Positions 1 through 8,580 of a stretch of DNA of 64,000 nt are shown piece by piece; within the stretch, counting starts at the first letter, position 1, and each line of letters begins with the position of its first letter. Below the pieces are notes generated by a model. That model saw nothing but the letters and a program-made list of their open reading frames with translations, had not been told where the DNA came from and did not search any database. Origin of the DNA: Oligoflexus tunisiensis (GTDB taxonomy: Bacteria > Bdellovibrionota_B > Oligoflexia > Oligoflexales > Oligoflexaceae); NCBI RefSeq assembly GCF_001748245.1, contig NZ_BDFO01000001.1, positions 1,473,345-1,537,344 on the forward strand, given 5' to 3'. Made by a program: the position numbers and the translations under genes.

Positions 1-68
1 TTGTACTGAGCAACCGTAATCTTTTTGACGCGGTCCTGTTCAGTCAAATCCTGGCTTTCCATGTCCAT
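1..68 (-). CDS. Unidentified protein, N-terminal fragment
   Basis: The reverse strand opens a reading frame that runs off the left edge of the window; 22 residues are visible (MDMESQDLTEQDRVKKITVA and two more). A GGAG motif lies six bases before the ATG at 68; another in-frame ATG lies two codons upstream and overlaps the ribosome site. It is divergent from mnmA, with about 170 bases between the two starts, so both promoters probably lie there. The fragment is charged and shows no signal peptide. It is too short to assign a family. Confidence 0.5.
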   Translation of the reverse strand, partial: MDMESQDLTEQDRVKKITVAQY

Positions 69-241
69 GCCCATCTCCTGGTTCCGGGTTCGGCTTAACA
101 TAGGCAACCTGTTCGCTCAGGGCAAGCGTTCAGCTGAAAACAGGGCTTTCAGACCCCGCTATTCCATGCTAAAAGGGCTGTCCTGGTGCCATAGACGGTC
201 TCTTGGAAATTGACCGATGGATTCAGAAGGAAGTTATCTCT

Positions 242-1297
242 ATGAAGATCGCCATGCTGCTCTCCGGTGGTGTCGATAGTTCCGTGGCTCTGGCGGAGCT
301 GGTGCGTGAAGATAAGCACCAGATCCAGGCCTTTTATTTAAAAATCTGGCTCGAGGATGATCTGCAGTACCTGGGGCAATGTCCCTGGGAAGAGGACCTG
401 CAGTATGCGCAAGGTGTTTGCGATCGACTCGGCGTGCCTTTGGAAATCATCAGCCTGCAAACCGCCTACTGGGATCGGGTCGTTTCCCATTCCATTGCGG
501 AATTGAGAGCGGGTCGGACGCCGAGTCCGGATATACTCTGCAATCAAAATGTGAAATTCGGGGCCTTCTGCGACCTCATCGATGACAGCTTTGAGCGGAT
601 TGCCACCGGCCACTATGCACGGCAGCGCTGGCATCAGGGGCATCAGCAGCTTTTGAAGGGCGTCGATCCCATCAAGGATCAAACCTATTTCCTGTCGCGT
701 CTCAGCCGCGCGCAACTCGATCGGGCCATGTTTCCGATTGGGCATATTCCGAAACGCGAAGTGCGGGCTTTGGCCGCGCAGTATGATCTGCCGACCCAGT
801 CGCGCCCCGACAGTCAGGGCATCTGCTTTCTGGGAAAACTGAAATTCAGTGATTTCGTCAAAGCCCATTTGGGGGAATGGCCCGGTGATATCGTCGATAT
901 CGCGAATGATAGGGTTCTGGGAAAGCACAAGGGCTTTTGGTTTCATACCATCGGCCAGCGCAAGGGCCTTGGTCTGAGCGGCGGTCCCTGGTTTGTGGTG
1001 CAAAAGGATCCGGTTAAGAATATTGTCTACGTATCGTCGGAAGAAGGGCGTTTGCAAAGACCGCAGCTCAACTTTACGGTCAGCAGCATGCACTGGCTGG
1101 AAGAGAAGCCGGATTTGGAACGTTTTTATACCGTGAAAATTCGTCATGGCGAACGCACCACGGAATGTCGTCTCACGGATCTCGGGGAGGGCCGCCTGGC
1201 GGTTGACCTTGGACAGCCGGATGGCGGCATCGCTCCGGGACAGTATGCGGTGATCTACGACGGTGAACTCTGTCTCGGTGCTGGTATTATCGATTAA
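242..1297 (+). CDS. mnmA: tRNA-specific 2-thiouridylase MnmA
   Basis: This cytoplasmic enzyme puts sulfur on C2 of the wobble uridine of Lys, Glu and Gln tRNAs after adenylating the base. The 351-residue protein has the usual family length. The N-terminal PP-loop SGGVDSS lies at residues 8-14. The first active-site cysteine is C100 in DILCNQNVKFG and the second, which forms the persulfide, is C195 in GICFLG. The FHTIGQRKGLGL block of the central domain follows. An ATG 39 bases upstream is in frame, but the start at 242 is preferred because an AGAAGGA site lies nine bases ahead and the protein then begins directly at the nucleotide-binding strand. A glycosyltransferase gene follows nine bases downstream. 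Confidence 0.95.
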   Translation: MKIAMLLSGGVDSSVALAELVREDKHQIQAFYLKIWLEDDLQYLGQCPWEEDLQYAQGVCDRLGVPLEIISLQTAYWDRVVSHSIAELRAGRTPSPDILCNQNVKFGAFCDLIDDSFERIATGHYARQRWHQGHQQLLKGVDPIKDQTYFLSRLSRAQLDRAMFPIGHIPKREVRALAAQYDLPTQSRPDSQGICFLGKLKFSDFVKAHLGEWPGDIVDIANDRVLGKHKGFWFHTIGQRKGLGLSGGPWFVVQKDPVKNIVYVSSEEGRLQRPQLNFTVSSMHWLEEKPDLERFYTVKIRHGERTTECRLTDLGEGRLAVDLGQPDGGIAPGQYAVIYDGELCLGAGIID

Positions 1298-1306
1298 GGA
1301 CTGATC

Positions 1307-2269
1307 GTGGCCAAACAATTGCGCATTCTGACTTTCAATCATCATGAATCCTTTCTGAATGCCATGGCCCCGCTGGGGCACCACTTCGATATCGTCATTA
1401 AAAAAGGTCCGCTGGACCTGTCATGGAACACGGCCAATCGGCAGCCGCCGGAAAATTTCCGCCTGATCGACTTTGAAGAGGCCAGGGCGCAGTTGAAGAA
1501 GGGCGGCTACGATGCGGTCGTGGCCCATACGGTGAAGAATCTGTTCTGGCTGTTCTGGATCAACCGCGTGCTCACGATTTTTGTCGCGCATATCCCCCTC
1601 TATTGGGACCGGCCGACGCGTATTGTGAAAAGCCTGGGCAAGCTCGCCACGGTCTGGCTTTATCGCCTGACCCATCGCTTTCGCTTTGTGGCGGTCAGTG
1701 AATGGAAACGCATGACCTGGGGTTTTTCCGGGCCGGTCGTGCGATTCTTTCCGGTGCCGTTTCCTCCGGACTTGTTAGCGCCAGAGAAAAGCAAGGGTGT
1801 GGTGCCGGTCGTGGTCGGCAACGCTATTGCCGCGCGCGGCCGGGAACTCGGCTGGGATCTTCTGGGGCCGCTCCTGCGGGAATTTCCGATTCGCGTTCTG
1901 GGGCGCAATCCCGAGATTCCCGTTGCGGTGGCACCTCAAACCTATGCGGAGTTCATTCGCCTTTTTTCATCCGCACACTTCTATGTGTATACGATTCAGC
2001 AGCCGGAAGGGGATGGCTATAACACGGCGATGCTCGAAGCCATGAATATCGGTCTGCCGGTCGTGACCATAGCCAATCCGAGTTCTCCCATTGTGCACGG
2101 AGTGAATGGACTCGTGGCCGTAACACCGGCTGAACTCCGCACTCACATCCGGCAGCTCCTTTTGCATCCGGAAAATCTGGAGCGTCTGGGACAGGGGGCA
2201 CGGGAAACGGTGCGCAGCATGTTTACGGAAGAGGCTTTTTTGCAGGCCTGGCGTGAGGCTTTGTCATGA
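1307..2269 (+). CDS. Glycosyltransferase, GT4/GT-B-like
   Basis: This 320-residue protein is probably a retaining GT-B glycosyltransferase. The C-terminal half has the arrangement expected for a nucleotide-sugar site: a glycine-rich VVVGNAIAARG stretch at about 166-176, then YTIQQPEGDGYNTAMLEAMNIGLPVV, which matches the family E-x7-E block, and a C-terminal tail near LERLGQGARETV. The start is GTG at 1307, with AAGGA six bases upstream. The stop overlaps the ATG of the next glycosyltransferase by four bases, so the two are translationally coupled. The acceptor is unknown; lipopolysaccharide or another surface glycan is the natural guess from the neighbours. Confidence 0.75.
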   Translation: MAKQLRILTFNHHESFLNAMAPLGHHFDIVIKKGPLDLSWNTANRQPPENFRLIDFEEARAQLKKGGYDAVVAHTVKNLFWLFWINRVLTIFVAHIPLYWDRPTRIVKSLGKLATVWLYRLTHRFRFVAVSEWKRMTWGFSGPVVRFFPVPFPPDLLAPEKSKGVVPVVVGNAIAARGRELGWDLLGPLLREFPIRVLGRNPEIPVAVAPQTYAEFIRLFSSAHFYVYTIQQPEGDGYNTAMLEAMNIGLPVVTIANPSSPIVHGVNGLVAVTPAELRTHIRQLLLHPENLERLGQGARETVRSMFTEEAFLQAWREALS

Positions 2270-3204
2270 GTGATATGGTCGTGATACTCCTGGCCACCTA
2301 TAACGGCGAACCTTTTCTGCGGGAGCAGATCGAGAGTCTCTTTGCTCAAACGCACAAGAACCTGCGCATCCTGGTGCGTGATGATGGATCGCAGGATGAG
2401 ACGATGGAAATTCTGGCGAACTATGCCGCGACCTATCCCAACATCTTCCAGGTCATGCAGGGACCCAATCTGGGCTTTGTCGGCAACTTTCTGGAACTGA
2501 TCGCGGCGGCTCCACCGGATGCCAGTGCCTATTTTTTCTGCGATCAGGATGATGTGTGGCTGCCGCATAAGGTGGAGTCCGCCTGTCGGCTCATGCAAAA
2601 GGTTCCCAAGGGACCCGTTCTGTACTTTGGCCGTCTATCGGTGGTGGATGAGACGCTGCAGCCCTTGCACCTATCGCCACTGATCTCACGCTGGAGTCTG
2701 GGGAATGCCCTGCTTGAAAGTCAGATGACCGGTTGCACGATCGCCTTGAACACCGAGGCGCTCCAGCTCCTTCAGGAAGTTCGGCCGCGGGCGGATCGGA
2801 TCGTGGCGCATGATTGGTGGGCTTACCTGGTTCTGAGCGCGCTCGGCACGCTGGTCTATGATCCGGAGCCGCATATTCTTTACCGGCAGCATGGAAAAAA
2901 TTCCCTGGGAACGCCGCGCTCGCGCTGGCAGGACGTGCAGCAGCGCTGGAGCAATTTCCGGCAGGGGCGCTGGACCAAACGCCGTCCCGAACCCATGGTG
3001 GCCCATTTTCTGGAACTCTACCGGGCGCGTCTCAGCGAGGATCAGGTGCGCTTGATTGAAGCGGTTTCGCTCCGACGCTGGGGTTTTTGGTCGCCTCTTT
3101 GGCTCTACCTGAAAGGCGTTATCTGGCGGCAGGGAACCTTGAATCAAGGGATATTGCTTCTGATGCTCCTTCTGCCTTCATCGCGCAAACGCGTGTCGGG
3201 TTGA
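2266..3204 (+). CDS. Family 2 glycosyltransferase, rhamnosyltransferase-like
   Basis: The 312-residue product begins with the GT-A fold signature VVILLATYNGEPFLREQIES, followed by RDDGSQDET near residues 45-53 and FFCDQDDVW near 91-99, where the aspartates should bind the metal and nucleotide sugar. These features are typical of the rhamnosyl/glucosyl transferases that build O-antigen and other polysaccharides. The C-terminal part has an amphipathic or hydrophobic stretch (WSPLWLYLKGVIW) that could touch the inner membrane. The start codon overlaps the preceding stop (ATGA). It belongs to a glycan cluster with the gene before it and perhaps the methyltransferase after it; donor and acceptor are not readable from sequence. 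Confidence 0.85.
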   Translation: MSDMVVILLATYNGEPFLREQIESLFAQTHKNLRILVRDDGSQDETMEILANYAATYPNIFQVMQGPNLGFVGNFLELIAAAPPDASAYFFCDQDDVWLPHKVESACRLMQKVPKGPVLYFGRLSVVDETLQPLHLSPLISRWSLGNALLESQMTGCTIALNTEALQLLQEVRPRADRIVAHDWWAYLVLSALGTLVYDPEPHILYRQHGKNSLGTPRSRWQDVQQRWSNFRQGRWTKRRPEPMVAHFLELYRARLSEDQVRLIEAVSLRRWGFWSPLWLYLKGVIWRQGTLNQGILLLMLLLPSSRKRVSG

Positions 3205-3272
3205 GGCGCGTTGCAATTCCGCAGGGGATGCAGTAGCATCGATCGCTGCCCTGCTATTTTTGGAGTCTTTTC

Positions 3273-3917
3273 ATGTCAACGGCCCAGACTGGTTCGCTTC
3301 CTTTGGCTCAAAATCCCGCGCCGCGCGTGTCTGATGCGGTGCACCTGGAATGGCTGCAGAATCTGGGCGTGACATCCTTTGCCGGTACCCGGCTGCTCGA
3401 TCTCGGGTGCGGTTCGGGGTTTCTGGCCCGTCTGGCCAAAAATCAGGGCGCGCTGGTGAGTGTCGGAGTTGATATTGAGAAACCCAAGGACGGAGTCTTT
3501 GAAGCGAATAGCTGGCGTTTTGTGCAGGCCAACCTCGATGGAGAGGACTGGCTCAAGGAATTGCCGTTGCAGCAGTTTGATATGATACTGGCCTTTGACA
3601 TCATCGAACATCTGCGCAGTCCGGTGGCTTTTCTGGAACAATGCCGGAAGCTCCTCAGCCCGAACGGTGCGCTTTATCTGACGACGCCGAACGTTCAGTC
3701 CCTGGAGCGCCTGCTGAAACCGGACAGCTGGTCCGGAGCCTTTGATCCTCAGCACCGCATTCTTTTTTCAAGGTACAGCCTTGATTTTCTGCTCCGTAAA
3801 ACCGGGCTGAAAACCGTGCAAATGCTGGCTCCCATGCGTTCGCTCCGTTGGCTGCCGCGCTGGCTGCAGCCACCCATCGGTGGCCAGCTCCTGGTACAGG
3901 CCAAACTCCAAAGTTGA
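3273..3917 (+). CDS. Class I SAM-dependent methyltransferase
   Basis: The 214-residue protein has the Rossmann methyltransferase motifs in order: LLDLGCGSGFLARLA at about 41-55 (SAM-binding motif I), an acidic VGVDIEKP strand (motif II), and FDMILAFDIIEHLRSP around 104-119 (motif IV), then LSPNGALYLTTPN. The pattern is that of the UbiG/Methyltransf_11 and 23 group, which often methylates sugars or small molecules. It begins 68 bases after the glycosyltransferase gene and may belong to the same glycan locus, though a ubiquinone-type role cannot be ruled out. A stem-loop follows directly after the stop. Confidence 0.8.
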   Translation: MSTAQTGSLPLAQNPAPRVSDAVHLEWLQNLGVTSFAGTRLLDLGCGSGFLARLAKNQGALVSVGVDIEKPKDGVFEANSWRFVQANLDGEDWLKELPLQQFDMILAFDIIEHLRSPVAFLEQCRKLLSPNGALYLTTPNVQSLERLLKPDSWSGAFDPQHRILFSRYSLDFLLRKTGLKTVQMLAPMRSLRWLPRWLQPPIGGQLLVQAKLQS

Positions 3918-3927
3918 TCCCCTCGAT

Positions 3928-3947
3928 GGTGGAGCAGCGGCTCCACC
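3928..3947 (+). terminator. Stem-loop after methyltransferase gene
   Basis: An eight-base perfect stem (GGTGGAGC / GCTCCACC) closes an AGCG loop, eleven bases after the methyltransferase stop. There is no T-run behind it, so it may be a weak or Rho-assisted terminator or a 3'-end stabiliser. The rest of the 197-base gap before the next gene shows only the strong ribosome site of that gene. Confidence 0.5.
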
Positions 3948-4114
3948 CCGGATGTGTTGCAGAAAAAAATTCTGTGCCTGGTCCTCACCATGTGTGTGCG
4001 AAGCGTGACGCGCCAATCCTGGTCAGGACAAGCAGGCCCGTGAAGATGATTGAAGAAATCTGCGAAGTCCTTGGTGCACATCCTTTGCAAGGGAGGCGGC
4101 CGAAGGAGGTTCCT

Positions 4115-4768
4115 GTGTCACACTTTCAACAAAAATCACGTTTCATTTCAACCTTGGCTCTCTTGTCCTTTCTTCCGGCCTGCGTCACCACCCATGCGAC
4201 CACGCCTGTGCCACTGGCCGTGGCTCCCGTCAAAGTCAGCTGCAGCTATGGAGCGGACATCCAAACGAACAGCATCTCGGGCATCGTCTGTACCCTCGAA
4301 AATCAGAGCCGCAACTGGCAGGATTTGAAAATTCGTTCGGTGCGCTTTCCGGATCAGGCGGACGTCAAGGTTGTGCCGGCTGACGACATGCAGGCCCTGG
4401 CGGATGCCATGGCCGTTCAGCAAAAGCGCAGCGATCACAACACAGCCATGGCTCTGAGCGGCCTGATCCTGACCGGAGCCCTGGTGGCGGTGGGCGCTTC
4501 CGGAAAAGCAGCGAGTAACGCCGGCACCGCGGTCATGCTCGGTGGGACGACCGCAGCCGTCGGTCGGGATATTCACAAGAGTCATCAGTCCGCGCAATAC
4601 GGGCCGGCGGTCTACAGCCGCGACCATCTGCTGAGTGGAGCCCTGCGGATTCCCTCTGAGATGAGTATTCGCCGTCAAATTGTTATCAATCATCCCAGCA
4701 AAAAACCGCAGTCCATGGAAATCTGCTGGATTGCTTCGAAGGATGAGTGCAGCATTTTGCCGCTCTAG
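4115..4768 (+). CDS. Outer- or inner-membrane lipoprotein, unknown function
   Basis: The start is GTG at 4115, four bases after an AAGGAGGT site. The first 23 residues form a type II signal peptide ending in the lipobox FLPAC, so the mature protein should be acylated by the Lgt encoded further along this window. The 217-residue product has three later cysteines and a central glycine/alanine-rich segment of about 45 residues (GLILTGALVAVGASGKAA onward) that resembles a glycine zipper or one membrane helix. I recognise no family. It sits between the glycan genes and a globin gene without clear functional link. The long reading frame upstream of the GTG has no signal of its own and is not counted. 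Confidence 0.7.
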   Translation: MSHFQQKSRFISTLALLSFLPACVTTHATTPVPLAVAPVKVSCSYGADIQTNSISGIVCTLENQSRNWQDLKIRSVRFPDQADVKVVPADDMQALADAMAVQQKRSDHNTAMALSGLILTGALVAVGASGKAASNAGTAVMLGGTTAAVGRDIHKSHQSAQYGPAVYSRDHLLSGALRIPSEMSIRRQIVINHPSKKPQSMEICWIASKDECSILPL

Positions 4769-4836
4769 GCCAAGGCGCAGTTGACGAAAGCCCGGGGGCC
4801 GGCTATGCCCAAGTCTGGCAACCGGGAGGTGTTCCC

Positions 4837-5292
4837 ATGACTGAGAAGTTTTTCCGTAAGGCGGATTCCCCGCTGCATGTCCCTGATTCCGGGCCGGGTG
4901 GTGCTGAGCCTCCCAGCCGCGAAATTTATGCCGCCATGGGTGAAGAGAATATCAAGGCGATGCTGCGTGATTTTTATCTGCAGCTCGGAGAATCGGCGAT
5001 TGCAGGAATGTTTCCGCGCGAACTCGTGCGGGCCTCGGAACGGTCCGCGCTGTTTTTCATCGGGCTTTTGGGTGGGCCGCCTGTTTATATGCAGACCTAT
5101 GGACCTCCGCGCATGCGGGCCCGGCATCTGCCGTTTCGTATTACGGACGCGCATCGCCGTGAATGGCTGGCCTGTTTTTATAGGGTTTTGGAGCAGCCCG
5201 AACGCTATCAATTTCCCGTGGAGCATCTGGAAGGTTTTAAGAAATTCCTTGAGGGCTTTTCTGGATGGATGGTGAACACGGCGGAGGACTGA
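4837..5292 (+). CDS. Truncated hemoglobin, group II-like
   Basis: The 151-residue protein carries the hallmark globin block GGPPVYMQTYG-PPRMRARHLPF, where the histidine of RARH is the proximal haem ligand, followed by the W-x-C-F-Y helix typical of group II truncated hemoglobins. Members bind oxygen or nitric oxide and are linked to NO or peroxide detoxification. An N-terminal tail of about 30 residues precedes the globin fold. The start at 4837 follows a GGGAGG site by six bases. The stop codon shares a TGATCA hexamer with the stop of the convergent thioesterase gene, leaving no intergenic space. Confidence 0.85.
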   Translation: MTEKFFRKADSPLHVPDSGPGGAEPPSREIYAAMGEENIKAMLRDFYLQLGESAIAGMFPRELVRASERSALFFIGLLGGPPVYMQTYGPPRMRARHLPFRITDAHRREWLACFYRVLEQPERYQFPVEHLEGFKKFLEGFSGWMVNTAED

Positions 5293-5778
5293 TCAGTCCT
5301 GCGCCTGTTTCCGCAGTTTTTGACGTTCCTGCCAGCGGAATTCAGCTTCCTGATAACGCTGCTTTTCAATAGCCGTTTCCGGCTTCAGAGGCGGGATGCG
5401 GGTCGGACGTTTGTCACTGCCAAGCGCCACCATCGTGAAGTAGGCACTGGCTGTGTGAAATTGTTCGCCGGTCAGCAGATTTTCCGAGTCAATACGAACG
5501 CCGACTTCACAGCTTGATGTTCGAGCATAGTTGACCGTGGCCTTCAAGGTCACGACCCAACTGATTTTCACCGGACTCAGAAAATGCAGGGTATCGACCG
5601 CGGCGGTGACCACTTCCGTGCGGCTGTGCCTTTGCGCACAGATGCCGGCGGCGATATCCATCCAGGACATGATCACGCCCCCAAAGATGGTGCCCTGCGG
5701 ATTAGTATTCTGGGGCAAAACCAGTTGGGTCATGATCACGGAACTTTCGCTCGGTGTTTTGGGATCCAAACGTCGCAC
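5293..5778 (-). CDS. Acyl-CoA thioesterase, YciA/BACH-type hotdog fold
   Basis: This cytoplasmic enzyme should hydrolyse acyl-CoA to free acid and CoA. The hotdog signature is clear: VLPQNTNPQGTIFGGVIMSWMDIAA, with the conserved N, GG and D of the active site, then VVTAAVDTLHFLSPV and TSCEVGVRI. The length, about 161 residues, and the charged C-terminal tail fit the YciA family. The start is a GTG at 5778 with an AGGAAGG site; a GTG two codons earlier is less well spaced. A second member, about half identical by eye, is encoded at 49279. The gene lies 154 bases behind the hydroxylase gene on the same strand and abuts the globin gene tail to tail. Confidence 0.88.
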   Translation of the reverse strand: MRRLDPKTPSESSVIMTQLVLPQNTNPQGTIFGGVIMSWMDIAAGICAQRHSRTEVVTAAVDTLHFLSPVKISWVVTLKATVNYARTSSCEVGVRIDSENLLTGEQFHTASAYFTMVALGSDKRPTRIPPLKPETAIEKQRYQEAEFRWQERQKLRKQAQD

Positions 5779-5932
5779 GAGCACGCCCTTCCTCTCGACT
5801 GTTGATAAGGGACTATCGGAATAGGGAGTTATTCCTGAAATCCTGCTTTTTGGTGAGTTGACGGAAAGGGAGGGAAATCCTTTGCGGAATGAAGCGGATG
5901 GCGCCGGGTCCATGGCGGCATCCGCTGACCCT

Positions 5933-7702
5933 TCAGGGCAGGATACGCAAGCCTTCCGCAACCAGCTCACGGGTATCGTCGGTGGGCTGCCGGGAGGGTT
6001 CCAGGCGCTGACGCAGATCGCGGACCCAGCTGGTTTCCTGCCCGCGTGCATCGAGATACTCGCGCGCCAGTTCATAGACTTCGAGTTGCAGCAGCCATTC
6101 CTTGGGGTGATGTTCCTGCACGGTGAGAGCCAGGCTCTCCAGTTCCTCAAGACCCCGTTTCCGGTCCGCACCGGATTGATGCATCGCATCGCGGAGATTG
6201 CGCAATTTTTGATAGCAGGCGAAGCTCTCAAGCTCTGCACTGGAATAAGGAGTATCACGCGCCGGTGTGGTGGACGCCGGGGTGATTTCCTGCTCGCCAT
6301 ATTTTTCCCGATCAGCCGGTCCCCCGTAGACGGAAGGAACGCTATCACCGACGACCATATCAAACTCGCCCCAGGCTGGATCAAAATACAGCTGACCGTT
6401 TTTGCGAACGGAGCAGTCGGTGAAGGTCACGAGAACCAGCTGGCCTTCCTCCCGATGCAGTCGCAGCACACGGCCGCTGACTTCAAAGCCGGAGGCGAAT
6501 CGGAGGGTGGTGTTCTGATTGACGACAAGGCCGAGGTCGCGGCATTCGCTGTCGCTCATGCCTGCCAGAGAGCGATCGGTATGACCCGCAAGGCGGCCAA
6601 TGGGCGAACTGAATCCATGCGCATGGCGGCTTGTGCCCTGCCCTGCGATTTCGCGATCACGGTAGCTGATCTGAACAGGGCCGGAGAATTTCACAAAGTC
6701 CACGCGATCGCCGGCGTGTTCAAATTCGGCGAGACGGCCGGTTACGCCGATGCGTGTGTTGAGCACAACGGTACAGACCGCTTCACCTTCCCGGCCGCGT
6801 TTCAACGCTTCGATCCCGCCGATACGATAGGCGAGCATGGCGTCGAGTTCATGCAGCACATCATGAAGATGCTGCATGTTGTCGGCGACAAAGAGCTGGG
6901 GCTGCGGTTCGGTGATGTTGTAGGAATATTTGATGCAATCGATGCTGAGGCGGATTTTTTTCACCTTGGCGGTCATCGCATGTTTGGATTCACCGACCGA
7001 AGAGAGCAGACCGGCGCCGTAAATTTTTGGATTTTCCAGCGAGCCGGCGAGGCCGTATTCGGCTGTCCACCAGCTCATGCGGGCGACGAGAGCCTGCTCG
7101 GAGGTATAGGTGAAGGCTTTCAGTGCCTGCTGCAGGCGCTGCTCGGCGCCCTCGATCACGGCCTGGGTGCTTTCGGGTTTTTCCTTGATATCCGAGAGAT
7201 AACGCACCGCTTCATAAAGCATCAGGTCCTGCCTGGAATAGATGGCCTTGGAACCCAATGAAGCATAATAGGCGAGGTAATCGCTGTAGTCCTTGTCGGG
7301 AAGAATAGGAGCGTGACCGGCGGCTTCATGGACGATGTCCGGTGCGGGCGTATAGGCGATGTGTTCGGCGCTGCGCATGTCGGTGGCTATGGGAAGAATC
7401 CGGTTGGCCTGAAATTCGATAAAAGCCCAGGGTGCGATAAAGCCCACCACCGGCACGGCACCCCAGCCGATTTCCTGAAGCGCCTGATCGATTTCATCGA
7501 CGTGCGGAATGCGATCGACCTGGAGGCCGGTTTTTTTGAAACCTGGCACATAGGTGCTGACCGCGTGCTCCGGGAAGAACGCCATCGCCCGACGCATGAT
7601 ATAACGCCAGGCCGCGTGATCGCGCGCGGTGTATTTGCTGGTGTCGTGTTCGGTGCAGTATGCCCGGAGATAGGGCGGAAGTCGGTCCAAAGTACGTTGC
7701 AT
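5933..7702 (-). CDS. Biopterin-dependent aromatic amino acid hydroxylase, long form
   Basis: The catalytic domain occupies roughly residues 1-260. The iron ligands are visible as H125 and H130 in DIVHEAAGH and E215 in WWTAEYG, all as in phenylalanine hydroxylase. It should therefore add a hydroxyl group to phenylalanine (or tryptophan) using oxygen and a tetrahydropterin. At 589 residues it is about twice the length of the proteobacterial PhhA. The extra 300 residues are beta-rich and then alpha-helical, as in the long enzymes annotated in Bacillus and Bacteroidetes. No pterin-recycling dehydratase (PhhB) or homogentisate gene is nearby. It lies 83 bases downstream of pyrF on the same strand and may be read from the pyr promoter. 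Confidence 0.88.
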   Translation of the reverse strand: MQRTLDRLPPYLRAYCTEHDTSKYTARDHAAWRYIMRRAMAFFPEHAVSTYVPGFKKTGLQVDRIPHVDEIDQALQEIGWGAVPVVGFIAPWAFIEFQANRILPIATDMRSAEHIAYTPAPDIVHEAAGHAPILPDKDYSDYLAYYASLGSKAIYSRQDLMLYEAVRYLSDIKEKPESTQAVIEGAEQRLQQALKAFTYTSEQALVARMSWWTAEYGLAGSLENPKIYGAGLLSSVGESKHAMTAKVKKIRLSIDCIKYSYNITEPQPQLFVADNMQHLHDVLHELDAMLAYRIGGIEALKRGREGEAVCTVVLNTRIGVTGRLAEFEHAGDRVDFVKFSGPVQISYRDREIAGQGTSRHAHGFSSPIGRLAGHTDRSLAGMSDSECRDLGLVVNQNTTLRFASGFEVSGRVLRLHREEGQLVLVTFTDCSVRKNGQLYFDPAWGEFDMVVGDSVPSVYGGPADREKYGEQEITPASTTPARDTPYSSAELESFACYQKLRNLRDAMHQSGADRKRGLEELESLALTVQEHHPKEWLLQLEVYELAREYLDARGQETSWVRDLRQRLEPSRQPTDDTRELVAEGLRILP

Positions 7703-7785
7703 GAGAGGCCCCCCCTTCGATTGGATCCCACATTTTTCTTACAGGGACTTCGGGAAAATTGCCACCTGGACCGAGCTGATGCCCA

Positions 7786-8568
7786 TCAACCCCGCGCCTG
7801 AGCCAGCATATCCCGATAGGTCTTGGCTTCCTGGGCGGGATCCTGTGCGTAAATGATGGCGCGACCAACATTGGCGATCGTTCGCTGACCGAAAATCCGC
7901 AGAATCGGGGCGATGTCCCCGCCCTGTGCGCCGATGCCGGGAACCAGAACCAGGGCCTCGGGAAGGATGCGGGCGACTTCGCTGATTTCCTCGATGGTGA
8001 TGTGATTGCCGGAGCTGGGCGCGCCGATCACAATGCCCGCGGCCTGGGCTTCGGCGGCTTGCTTGGCGAGGAAGCGGTAAAGGGGTTCGCCTTGGATGAG
8101 GGCGCTCTTCATCAGCTGGTATTCAGGATTCGACATCAGCACGAGCGGGATAAGACCCAGACCATGAGCCTTGGCCTGCGCACCGGCCTGCAGGGTATTG
8201 CCGGGAAATGGAGCATAGGTGATGGCGTCGAAGCCTTCCTGTTTTGCGTGATAGATACCGGCGTCGTTGGTGTCGCCGATATCGGCAAGCTTGCTGTCAT
8301 CAATACTGACCATGCCCTGCGCATGGATGCGATCGTTCAAGGACCGCATGGCGTCCCGGGAAATATCCTTGAAGTAATTGCGATTGAGTTTGATGGCAGC
8401 GGTATAGGGTGCCACGGCGTCGATGATGGAAAGGGTCCAATCGGTCTTGTTCACGCCGTCCGGCATTTGTTTGCCGTGTCGTTGGGCGGCTTCCGCGGGA
8501 TCGATTCCCACGCAGAGCAGGCTGTTTTTTCTTTGAACCGCAGCGAGCCATTTTTGACGAAAATCCAT
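7786..8568 (-). CDS. pyrF: Orotidine 5'-phosphate decarboxylase, type 2
   Basis: This enzyme converts OMP to UMP, the last step of de novo pyrimidine synthesis. The 260-residue protein shows LCVGIDP near the N terminus, IKLNRNYFKD with the conserved lysine, then SIDDSKLADIGDTN, which carries the catalytic D-K-x-x-D array. This spacing and the AIVIGAPSSG-type phosphate loop are those of the longer type 2 (PyrF, subfamily 2) enzymes. It follows pyrE by twelve bases on the same strand, and the two form an operon for the last two steps of the pathway. Confidence 0.93.
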   Translation of the reverse strand: MDFRQKWLAAVQRKNSLLCVGIDPAEAAQRHGKQMPDGVNKTDWTLSIIDAVAPYTAAIKLNRNYFKDISRDAMRSLNDRIHAQGMVSIDDSKLADIGDTNDAGIYHAKQEGFDAITYAPFPGNTLQAGAQAKAHGLGLIPLVLMSNPEYQLMKSALIQGEPLYRFLAKQAAEAQAAGIVIGAPSSGNHITIEEISEVARILPEALVLVPGIGAQGGDIAPILRIFGQRTIANVGRAIIYAQDPAQEAKTYRDMLAQARG

Positions 8569-8580
8569 AGTCAGGATCCT

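Noticed and set aside
338..1384. Long reverse frame across mnmA
   Set aside because: Its sequence has no family likeness, and the forward strand encodes complete MnmA.
5858..7261. Long forward frame of 467 codons
   Set aside because: It is the antisense shadow of the aromatic amino acid hydroxylase, whose iron ligands and family motifs are on the reverse strand; no ribosome site precedes the forward frame.
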